A model generated the notes under the pieces. The model did not search any database. It was not told the origin of the DNA and worked only from the letters and a program-made list of their open reading frames with translations. From Alphaproteobacteria bacterium (GTDB lineage Bacteria > Pseudomonadota > Alphaproteobacteria > 16-39-46): a DNA stretch of 22,408 nt. The first letter of the stretch is position 1, and the number at the start of each line of letters is the position of its first letter. Positions 15,833-22,408 of this stretch are shown here, in pieces. The position numbers were made by a program, and so were the translations under genes. The stretch spans positions 1 through 22,408 of the forward strand of contig CANMHY010000001.1 of NCBI GenBank assembly GCA_947497675.1. Reading direction: 5' to 3'.

Positions 15833-16294
15833 ATGCACTATTCAGGATTTTGGCGACGTCTTGCAGCAGGGCTTCTTGATCACATCTTGGTTTATGGGGT
15901 TGTGGGGGTTGTTCTTTCTTTAGTAGGAACGCCTGTTTTTTCTTGTCAGGAGGGATAAAATTGCATTCATGCTGTAAACGCCGGAGAACACAGTGGCTGG
16001 TTTAATAACGTTCACGTAAATTGGTCGGGGTGGCTCATCGTTTCTGCATGGCTTTATTTCTCCATTTTCGAGTCTTCTAAGTATCAAGCAACCCCAGGAA
16101 TGATGCTTTTTTCCATGCGCATTACAGACTATGAAAAGAAGAGGATTTCCTTTTTACATGCAACGGGCCGTTTCTTTGCAAGTTACCTCTCTTCTCTCTT
16201 CCTTTGCATTGGATACATCATGATTGCCTTTACCCCGCGTAAGCAAGGCCTCCATGATTATATTGCAAAGACACTCGTTGTAACAGTTAAGTAA
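15833..16294 (+). pseudogene. RDD-family membrane protein with an internal stop
   Basis: An ATG at 15833 with AGGG about ten bases upstream opens an RDD protein (GFWRRLAAGLLDHILVYGVV), reaches TAA at 15956-15958 after 41 codons, and the same frame continues without shift to the stop at 16292-16294. The continuation contains the second and third membrane segments and the family motifs SSKYQATPGMMLFSMRITD and RISFLHATGRFFASYLS, plus KQGLHDYIAKTLVV at the end. Without the stop it would be 153 residues, a normal RDD length. RDD proteins are three-helix membrane proteins, some proposed as ion transporters. So it is a nonsense-mutated copy. The 195-base downstream frame from 16100 alone is unlikely to make a functional protein. 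Confidence 0.75.
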
Positions 16295-16329
16295 AATAAG
16301 GGCTTCTTCCTCAGTAATGGGTCTTCTCC

Positions 16330-17487
16330 TTAGGTCCATAGATCTCCTTGCCACAAAGCTTTCAGGAATTCTTCAACAGGCCATATATGAATTTTCTTGT
16401 GATTTTCCTCTATCGTCATTTGATGAGATTCCAAACAAACAACATGAAGTGATTTGTCTTCATTTTCAGAAAATATGAGAAGGTTTTTAAGATCTTGTTT
16501 ATCAATGCGCGAAGACATTTTGACTTCTATCGCCATATTTTGAACAATGAAATCTACTTCATATCCATCCTTTGTCCGCCAATAGAAAATATCATCTCTT
16601 TTGTCTTTCAAAAGCTTATAGGCCATGAGCTCGAGTAATACATAATGCTCAAAAGCATGCCCCGCATCCGCTCCTTTCATTTGTGTATAATGAAACTTTT
16701 TTAAATAAGAAGCAACACCCGTATCAAAGAGATAAAATTTAGGAATTTCTTGGATAACCTGCCTATTGGTTCTTGCTTTATAAGGCCTTACAAAATATCC
16801 AAGATACATGTCTTCAAGGATTTCAAAATATGTTTTAACTGTATTTTTACTTACCCCACAATCTCGACCAATGTTAGAGAAATTAATCATTTCTCCATTG
16901 CAAAAGCCTAAGGCTTCTAAAAAACGTGCGAATGGCTCTCTTTGTCGTATCGATGCTTCTACTTGGACTTCTGTGAGCAGATAATCATATAGGTAAGAAG
17001 AAAGAGCTTTTTGTGGATTAGAAGACAGATAATGAGAAGGCAACAGCCCATTATTAAAAATCTTTACCCAGTCCAGCTCTTTAAGCTCAGGATAACAAAG
17101 AGGTAAAAACATATATCTCCAAGCACGTCCTCCCAACATGTTTGACCTTGAGGTTTTTAAGCGCCTAGAACTAGATCCACAAAGAATAAATTGAGCATTT
17201 CTGTCTTCAATTAACAGGTGCACTTCGTTTAAAAGTTCTGGAACCCGTTGAATTTCATCTATGATTATCAGAGGTAACTCTATTACATTTTGAAGCTTAT
17301 ACCTTAGTCTTTGAGGCGCCTTCAAATATTCTTCATAGGTTTCCGCCTCAAGCAAATTAATCCTTAGAGCATTTGGATAATGCTCTTTCAAATACGTAGA
17401 TTTCCCTGTTTTACGAGCTCCCCATAAGAAGCAAGATTGATCCTCTGGAAGATTTAATTTTAAAATTCTTTCAATATGCTTTTTCAA
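16330..17487 (-). CDS. AAA-type ATP-binding protein with DUF4143 domain
   Basis: 385 residues. The N-terminal ATPase has Walker A GARKTGKST (23-31), Walker B LIIIDEIQ near 73-80 and a sensor-like LCGSSSRRL near 102-110. A winged-helix segment (INFSNIGRDCGVSKNTVKTYF) leads into the C-terminal DUF4143 domain, whose ending has nuclease-like features: WRTKDGYEVDFIVQNMAIEVK, i.e. E/D...EVK. This is the common AAA_14-DUF4143 family, abundant and mobile in bacteria, with no firmly proven function. The start is TTG at 17485-17487, chosen because AGGGAG lies eight bases upstream, a consensus promoter precedes it, and no in-frame ATG is nearby. It is convergent with the RDD pseudogene and divergent from the PLD gene. 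Confidence 0.88.
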   Translation of the reverse strand: MKKHIERILKLNLPEDQSCFLWGARKTGKSTYLKEHYPNALRINLLEAETYEEYLKAPQRLRYKLQNVIELPLIIIDEIQRVPELLNEVHLLIEDRNAQFILCGSSSRRLKTSRSNMLGGRAWRYMFLPLCYPELKELDWVKIFNNGLLPSHYLSSNPQKALSSYLYDYLLTEVQVEASIRQREPFARFLEALGFCNGEMINFSNIGRDCGVSKNTVKTYFEILEDMYLGYFVRPYKARTNRQVIQEIPKFYLFDTGVASYLKKFHYTQMKGADAGHAFEHYVLLELMAYKLLKDKRDDIFYWRTKDGYEVDFIVQNMAIEVKMSSRIDKQDLKNLLIFSENEDKSLHVVCLESHQMTIEENHKKIHIWPVEEFLKALWQGDLWT

Positions 17488-17520
17488 TAAGTATGCTCCC
17501 TAAAAGTTGGATATACGGTT

Positions 17521-17549
17521 AGTATACTTACTATAAGTTACCGCGTCAA
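17521..17549 (-). promoter_or_regulatory. consensus sigma70 promoter of the DUF4143 ATPase gene
   Basis: On the minus strand, TTGACG (17549-17544), exactly 17 bases, and TATACT (17526-17521): near-perfect -35 and -10 boxes. The start would be near 17514, giving a leader of about 27 bases that holds AGGGAG. The -10 overlaps a small palindrome TATAC-GGTTA-GTATA (17512-17526) that could be an operator. Confidence 0.75.
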
Positions 17550-17688
17550 TTTCATTAAGAGATATTTTATTTAAAAAATACCTCTCTTCGTTGTGTCCAT
17601 TTAATGGTTGCAATGCTATAGTCTCATATTATATGAACTTAAACAGAAAAACTTTTTGATTCAATAATTCTCTTAAAATGAAAAACCA

Positions 17689-18270
17689 ATGAAAAAATTG
17701 TCTCAATTTTTAAGTAAAAAACAAGCTTTTCTTGCTGGACTCACTATTGGGCTTTTTTGTTTTGTTCTCTTTTTATCGCCCCCTCCCATTACACTCACGT
17801 CTTATCAAAGCTGTGAAGCCTGTTTCTCTCCGCAAACGCACTGCACAGACAGAATCACGCATTACATTGAAAATGCTCAAAAAAATATCTTTGTCCAAGC
17901 TTTTGTTCTTACCTCACGCCCAATAACTGAATCCCTTATTGCGGCTTTTAAAAGAGGTGTGAAAGTTACGGTCATTTTAGACGGAAAACAGATAAGATCA
18001 CATCATAGTCTTCATTCTCTTTTATTGGATGCAGGCATACCGGTCTATAGCGATAAAATCAAAAGAGGGCTTGCCCACAACAAAGTGATGATCTTTGATG
18101 AAGATATTGTTCTCACGGGAAGTTTTAATTTTTCCAAAAGTGCAGAGACAACAAACGCTGAAAATATTCTCATTCTAAAAGATAAAAACCTGGCAGCTCA
18201 ATATCTTAAGAACTGGCACCAGCGACGTGATGTTTCTGCCCCTCTTACATTACCTCTCAACAAGATATGA
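17689..18270 (+). CDS. phospholipase D-family protein, single HKD motif, membrane-anchored
   Basis: 193 residues. An N-terminal hydrophobic segment (12-30) is a signal peptide or anchor. One complete HKD motif is at 130-147: H130-x-K132-x4-D137-x6-GS-x-FN, the HxKx4Dx6GSxxN pattern. Single-motif members dimerise to form one active site, as in the Nuc endonuclease and the Rickettsia Pld protein, which it resembles in size and layout (DRITHYIENAQKNIFVQAFVLTS). Two CxxC-like cysteines (42, 45, 52) follow the anchor. The product could be a periplasmic nuclease or a membrane-active phospholipase; the sequence alone does not decide. The ATG is preceded by a weak ribosome site and overlaps a 4-codon frame at 17678. 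Confidence 0.85.
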   Translation: MKKLSQFLSKKQAFLAGLTIGLFCFVLFLSPPPITLTSYQSCEACFSPQTHCTDRITHYIENAQKNIFVQAFVLTSRPITESLIAAFKRGVKVTVILDGKQIRSHHSLHSLLLDAGIPVYSDKIKRGLAHNKVMIFDEDIVLTGSFNFSKSAETTNAENILILKDKNLAAQYLKNWHQRRDVSAPLTLPLNKI

Positions 18271-18305
18271 AATAGAAATGATGAAGAACCTTCTCTCAAA
18301 AAAAA

Positions 18306-18710
18306 TTATAAATTGTAGTTTTTCTTAAGGGCTTCATAGGTTTTATCCAAGACAGGGAGGTAGTCCTTTATATTTTTAAAGATACTTTGTGCATCTTCTT
18401 GCCTATACACATGAGACGTATTGTTGCGATCATCCAGCATTTTTAACCAAACAGCTTCATCATCAATTAACTTACACTGAAAAGACTTGGCTAAAACATC
18501 TCTTGGCGTTGTGCTTTCAACTTTTTCATAATTCAGTATTTTTTTAAGAACTTTCCAAAATAACTCAATAACAAATCCAAATCGTCGAATCGCGGCATCT
18601 TGCATAAAATCATTTTTATCAACGTCCGGATGTCTCATAACATCACTGAGTCTTTTAAGCGCTTGACCTAAATTACCAAAATCATCTTTCCAGAAGAGTG
18701 TATCCATCAT
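18306..18710 (-). CDS. HEPN/HI0074-type nucleotidyltransferase partner protein
   Basis: 134 residues from the ATG at 18710 (AAGGGG five bases upstream), not from the TTG at 18782. The all-helical fold signature fits HI0074-type substrate-binding proteins: RRFGFVIELFWKVLKKIL near 42-59, TPRDVLAKSFQCKLI near 68-82, then WLKMLDDRNNTSHVY. The last part holds R95-x4-H100-x-Y102, the RX4HXY motif of HEPN ribonucleases, in which the partner MNT enzyme AMPylates the tyrosine in the type VII HepT-MntA system. Whether this one cuts RNA or only binds substrate is not known. Its usual MNT partner is reduced to a tail upstream. Confidence 0.8.
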   Translation of the reverse strand: MMDTLFWKDDFGNLGQALKRLSDVMRHPDVDKNDFMQDAAIRRFGFVIELFWKVLKKILNYEKVESTTPRDVLAKSFQCKLIDDEAVWLKMLDDRNNTSHVYRQEDAQSIFKNIKDYLPVLDKTYEALKKNYNL

Positions 18711-18863
18711 GTTTTCCCCTTTTTGATATATAATACTCTTAGATTTAAAAATTCTTTCATTTATTTTATCTCTTTTACTCAAATGATCAAATCGAACGCA
18801 CTCTATTTTTAAGAATGTATCAACATTTTCAATGCCAGAAAATTTATCTCTTTTCTCTAAGAT
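18708..18863 (-). pseudogene. C-terminal tail of a nucleotidyltransferase (MNT), truncated remnant
   Basis: The same minus frame as the HEPN gene is open upstream to a stop at 18864-18866. It reads FSGIENVDTFLKIECVRFD, then HLSKRDKINERIFKSKSIIYQKGE, ending at the HEPN start. This resembles the last 45-50 residues of MNT proteins: a strand carrying the third acidic residue (here VRFD), then a helix and a final ...IIYxKGE strand. The catalytic GS-x10-DxD part is missing and no stretch further upstream (18867-19227) resembles it. It abuts the HEPN frame without a stop, suggesting deletion of the 5' part. This is a pattern judgement, not a search result. Confidence 0.45.
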
Positions 18864-18866
18864 TCA

Positions 18867-19227
18867 AAAAATAATTTAAAGAGGATCCTTCTACAATGAA
18901 ACTGAGTAAAACAAAGGAATTCTCAGTGAGGTTGGTTATCATTTATGATATGATACCTAATTCTTTAGTGAAGGCATTCTATTTTGAGAAGACCATGCCC
19001 TATAAATTACAAAAAATATCACTTTTAGGACATATCACTTTGCTCCTATACAACATATTTTATGCTTGCAAAACGCCCTCTAAATAGAGTCTGATATTTT
19101 TTAAATATATCCAGAAATGAAGTGCATTAATTTGATAAAGAAACTTCTTCTCTTTTTCTAAAATCTAGAAGCTTTCCCAGGTCAACCTTGTAACGCAGTT
19201 CTTAACGCCTGTCTTAAGTTTTTTTCC
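18867..19227. other. stretch between the MNT remnant and addA
   Basis: No gene is well supported. A 63-codon frame (18896-19087, plus) has GAGG about 12 bases upstream, but its product is hydrophobic and matches nothing I recognise. No convincing promoter for addA is seen; TTGATA near 19132 lacks a properly spaced -10. addA starts at 19228 with a poor ribosome site. Confidence 0.4.
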
Positions 19228-22200
19228 ATGAAACCATCCTCCCATCCATTTCCACCTTTGAATCTCATGGCAAGCCTTTGGGTCGAGGCCTCTGCGGGCT
19301 CTGGAAAAACAAAAGTTCTCACAGACCGCGTTTTGTCCTTTTTGGTTGAAGGGACTTCTCCCCATCGTCTTTTGTGCCTAACGTTTACAAAAGCTGCCGC
19401 CGCTGAAATGGAAGCTCGCATTTTAAAAACGCTCAGTACATGGGTTTATGCGGATGAATCTGCGCTCATCTCACAGCTTGAATTTCTAATGGGAAGAGGT
19501 CCATCCTCCTCCGATATTGAACGCGCACGCGGTCTTTTAAGAACAAGTTTTGATCTTAAAATTCAGACCTTTCACTCCTTTTGTCATAGCCTTTTAGAGC
19601 AATTCCCCATGGAAGGAGATATCCCCCCTTACTTTTCCATAGGAGACACGCAAGAAAGACAAGAATTTGTTAAAAATTTGACCTCTACCCTTCTTGTTCT
19701 TCAAAAAGATAATCTTTCTTTAAAAGAATCGCTTGAAAAACTTCTCCCTTTTTTTTCGTCTTCTTCCTTTGAAGAAATGCTTGAGAGAATTCTCGATCAT
19801 CTTCCCGTTCTTGACTCTTTTTTAGCGTCCTCTAAATTTCAAAATAAGCCCTCTGAATCTCCTTCTCTTTTTCTTGAAAAATCTTTGAGTCCTCCCTCTC
19901 TTCCAGAGGAGGCATTAATCCAATTTAGTCGCCTTCTGATGGAAGAAGAGAGTCTTTCTTCCCAAGAAAAAGGTCTTTTTCTAAAAAACTTTCTCGTGCT
20001 ACAAACCCTTGAAAAAACACACCTGTATCCCCGCTATCGTGATCTTTTTTTAACACTTGAAAAAACACCCCGTAAGAGCCTCCTGAAAAAAGCCTCCCAA
20101 GAAAAGTATCCAGCTCTTTTAGAAGCCCTTCTCCAAGAACAAATCCGTCTTCTCGACATCGAAGAGCGCCATCGCACGCTTTTGTTTTTATCTTTCAATC
20201 ACTCCTTTTACACACTCTCTTCCGTTGTGCTTAAAGAGTATCAAAAATATAAATTTTCAAAAAATACCCTTGATTATACAGATCTTCTTCTCAAAACACG
20301 GGGCCTCCTAAAAGATTCCCATAAAGCTCCTTGGGTTTTTTACAAACTCGATTCTGGCATTGATCATATTTTACTGGATGAAGCTCAGGATACAAATTCT
20401 CTACAATGGGAAATTCTAACTTTGCTTCTCGTCCATCTTAAGGAAAACAATTCTTCTTCTCTTTCCCCTAAAACTCTTTTTGTTGTTGGAGATGAAAAAC
20501 AATCCATTTATAGTTTTCAAGGAGCAGATCCTCTTCTTTTTAAGGAAAAAAATTCTTTCTTTAAAACACACACCCTTGAAAAAAATGAACCTTGGCATAC
20601 CCATGAACTGAGTCTTTCTTATCGGTCGACAGAAGCCGTTTTAAAAACCGTTGATGCTGTTTTTAAAGACCCTGAATCTCTTCGCGGTGTTTCCTCCTCT
20701 TCTACAGCAATCAGCCATGGGATATGGCGCCTTGGACATGCTGGATCTGTTGAACTCTGGCCCCTTCTAACCCCTTCTCCCCAAGAAGAATCGCAAAGCT
20801 TTAAAGATACACAAAAAAAATCTTCTCCTTCAGAACGTGTCCTTGCTCAAACCCTCGCTGACGAGATTCACCGTCGGTGCACAAATTCTGAGGTGTTAGC
20901 CTCAACACAAAGACCTCTTTCTTACGGTGATGTCTTAATTCTGGTTCGAAAACGAAGTCGACTTATTGATGAGCTCACTTATTTTTTAAAAAACAAAGGC
21001 ATTCCCGTCAACGGACGGGATCGCATTCTTTTAAAAGATCATCTTGGGATCCAAGACCTCTTAATAATTGCCACATGGTCCCTTTCACCTTTTGATGACT
21101 TAAGTCTTGCAACGATTTTAAAAGGACCGTTTTTTGACTTCTCCGAAGAAGAACTCTTTCAACTTTGCTTTGGACGCACAGACACTCTCTTTGAAACTTT
21201 AAAAAAATATCAAGTTTTCACACCCAAATTTAAAAAAACACTTCATATACTTGAAGAAATTGAGTCTCTTTCTCAAAAAACATCTCCCTTTGATTTTTTC
21301 AGTCTTCTTTTGACAAAACAGGGAGGTCGTTCACTCCTCCTGAGCAGATTTGGAGAGGATATTCAGGATCTTTTAGACGAATTTTTATCCGTTGTTTATG
21401 ACCTTGACCGTCTCAAAGGTTTTAGCCTTTATCAATGCATTCATTGGATTCAAACCACATCTCTCGAGATTAAACGAGACCTTGAATCTCAATCTCTTTC
21501 TTCTGTCAGAATTATGACCGTTCACGGATCAAAAGGATTAGAAGCTCCCCTTGTGATCCTTCCTGATACAACATCTCTCCCTTTATCTTTTGGCGGATTT
21601 TCTCTCTATGTAAAGGATCAAACTCCTCTTTTTATTCCCCCCAAAGAGTTTAGACCAAACGACATTGAAACAATTTTAGACCAGGCCTATGATAAAATTC
21701 TGGAGGAGTACCGAAGGCTTTTCTATGTCGCCCTGACGCGGACCCAAGATCATTTAATTATAGCGGGGTTTTTAGGAAGTCCTTCAGCCAAACTTCCAAC
21801 CAGCTCTTGGTATGCAATGGCTCAAAAAGCACTCCAAGATATTGGAAATCCAAAGTTCTATGACTTTCTTGGAAAGTCTCAAAATGCCTGGTCGGGAGAA
21901 GGATATTCTTTTGAATCTTCGGAAAGTTCTTCTCCCATAAAGAAAGAAATGAGAACAGAAACTTTCTCTTCTCGTGTCTCTCCTCTTGAACCTAACCTTC
22001 CTTTTTCTGAACTTCCAACGTGGATCTTTAAACCTGCGCCTTCCGAAAACCTTCTGACAAAAACTCTTTTTCCCTCTCAGCTTGACAATTCTAACATCTC
22101 TCCGTCTCTCTCTAAACCTTCTTTAGAATACGGACGTGATCTTCATCTTCTCCTTGAAAAACTTCCCTTCTATTCTTTAGATTCGAGAAAAAACGTCGCT

Positions 22201-22408
22201 CATCTCCTTTTAAAAAGCAGTTTCTTCAAAGACAAAAATATTCTTTTAAAATTAATTCAAACTGCTTTGAGTATTCTTGAAAATCAAAATCTTTCTTTTC
22301 TGTTTGGAAAGGGAAGTTCAGGAGAAGCCCCCCTTATGGGAACAATCAAAGGGCAAAAAATCTCCGGTCGAATTGACCGTCTTGTCATTGGCGAGAAAGA
22401 AATCTGGG
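19228..22408 (+). CDS. addA: double-strand break repair helicase-nuclease AddA (3' end outside window)
   Basis: 1060 residues are visible without a stop. The UvrD/SF1A helicase motifs appear in order: VEASAGSGKTKVLTDRVL (motif I, about 18-35), LCLTFTKAAAAEM, IQTFHSFCHSLLEQFP, DHILLDEAQDTNSLQWE (motif II), VVGDEKQSIYSFQGADP (motif III), VRIMTVHGSKGLEAPLVIL (motif V) and YRRLFYVALTRTQDHL (motif VI). The last residues, GRIDRLVIGEKEIW, begin the C-terminal PD-(D/E)XK nuclease domain. The ATG at 19228 puts 18 residues before motif I, as in relatives; there is no good Shine-Dalgarno. AddA would pair with AddB, whose gene ends 4.3 kb upstream rather than adjacent, the normal alphaproteobacterial arrangement. 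Confidence 0.95.
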   Translation, partial: MKPSSHPFPPLNLMASLWVEASAGSGKTKVLTDRVLSFLVEGTSPHRLLCLTFTKAAAAEMEARILKTLSTWVYADESALISQLEFLMGRGPSSSDIERARGLLRTSFDLKIQTFHSFCHSLLEQFPMEGDIPPYFSIGDTQERQEFVKNLTSTLLVLQKDNLSLKESLEKLLPFFSSSSFEEMLERILDHLPVLDSFLASSKFQNKPSESPSLFLEKSLSPPSLPEEALIQFSRLLMEEESLSSQEKGLFLKNFLVLQTLEKTHLYPRYRDLFLTLEKTPRKSLLKKASQEKYPALLEALLQEQIRLLDIEERHRTLLFLSFNHSFYTLSSVVLKEYQKYKFSKNTLDYTDLLLKTRGLLKDSHKAPWVFYKLDSGIDHILLDEAQDTNSLQWEILTLLLVHLKENNSSSLSPKTLFVVGDEKQSIYSFQGADPLLFKEKNSFFKTHTLEKNEPWHTHELSLSYRSTEAVLKTVDAVFKDPESLRGVSSSSTAISHGIWRLGHAGSVELWPLLTPSPQEESQSFKDTQKKSSPSERVLAQTLADEIHRRCTNSEVLASTQRPLSYGDVLILVRKRSRLIDELTYFLKNKGIPVNGRDRILLKDHLGIQDLLIIATWSLSPFDDLSLATILKGPFFDFSEEELFQLCFGRTDTLFETLKKYQVFTPKFKKTLHILEEIESLSQKTSPFDFFSLLLTKQGGRSLLLSRFGEDIQDLLDEFLSVVYDLDRLKGFSLYQCIHWIQTTSLEIKRDLESQSLSSVRIMTVHGSKGLEAPLVILPDTTSLPLSFGGFSLYVKDQTPLFIPPKEFRPNDIETILDQAYDKILEEYRRLFYVALTRTQDHLIIAGFLGSPSAKLPTSSWYAMAQKALQDIGNPKFYDFLGKSQNAWSGEGYSFESSESSSPIKKEMRTETFSSRVSPLEPNLPFSELPTWIFKPAPSENLLTKTLFPSQLDNSNISPSLSKPSLEYGRDLHLLLEKLPFYSLDSRKNVAHLLLKSSFFKDKNILLKLIQTALSILENQNLSFLFGKGSSGEAPLMGTIKGQKISGRIDRLVIGEKEIW

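Noticed and set aside
18711..18782. TTG start giving a 158-residue HEPN protein
   Set aside because: The extra N-terminus looks like the tail of the MNT partner; AAGGGG precedes the ATG at 18710.
18896..19087. 63-codon open frame with a distant GAGG
   Set aside because: Unrecognised hydrophobic product, poor spacing and no homology clue; left as unannotated stretch.

Overview
The window looks like chromosome from a low-GC alphaproteobacterium with a reduced or decaying genome, probably an intracellular or protist-associated lineage of the Holosporales/Rickettsiales kind. This is an inference. It rests on the alphaproteobacterial AddB/AddA pair, a CobT-type VWA protein, a TPR protein-BamB-Der cluster, an Rpn-type transposase/nuclease remnant, a Rickettsia-like single-HKD phospholipase D, several toxin-antitoxin modules, and broken genes lying next to intact housekeeping genes. 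No species is assigned.

Layout. Positions 1-2275 (minus strand) hold a truncated Rpn-family remnant and a cobT-like gene broken by two frameshifts at G/C runs. Positions 2256-5844 (minus) form an apparent operon, read as a TPR membrane protein, a BamB-like lipoprotein and the GTPase Der, whose end overlaps the start of cobT. After a 428-base divergent intergenic region come an OmpA-family lipoprotein with a strong terminator, rluD, and a 48-residue secreted peptide gene (8264-8410). Positions 8411-8777 are AT-rich and end in possible hip operators. A hipB gene, an intact HipS-like HipA N-terminal piece and a frameshifted HipA kinase domain follow (8778-10265). A flavoprotein (ferredoxin-NADP reductase type) sits on the minus strand, then tsaE and addB read forward with an ATGA overlap.

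addB (ends 14930) and addA (starts 19228, runs off the window) are separated by about 4.3 kb of accessory material. In order this is a VapBC-type pair behind a perfect 22-base palindrome, an RDD membrane protein gene with an internal stop, a DUF4143-type ATPase on the minus strand with a consensus promoter and a TTG start, a membrane-anchored PLD-family protein, and a HEPN/HI0074-type protein preceded by what looks like the tail of its lost nucleotidyltransferase partner.

Together the genes cover outer-membrane assembly (BamB, OmpA-like), ribosome and translation maintenance (Der, RluD, TsaE), double-strand break repair (AddAB) and a set of TA or mobile genes in varied states of decay. Nearly every indel in the broken genes lies in or next to a homopolymer, while addA, addB and der, which also contain many homopolymers, stay open. 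That pattern suggests real gene loss by slippage more than uniformly poor sequence, but the raw sequence cannot settle the question. I see no tRNA, rRNA, CRISPR array or complete insertion sequence.
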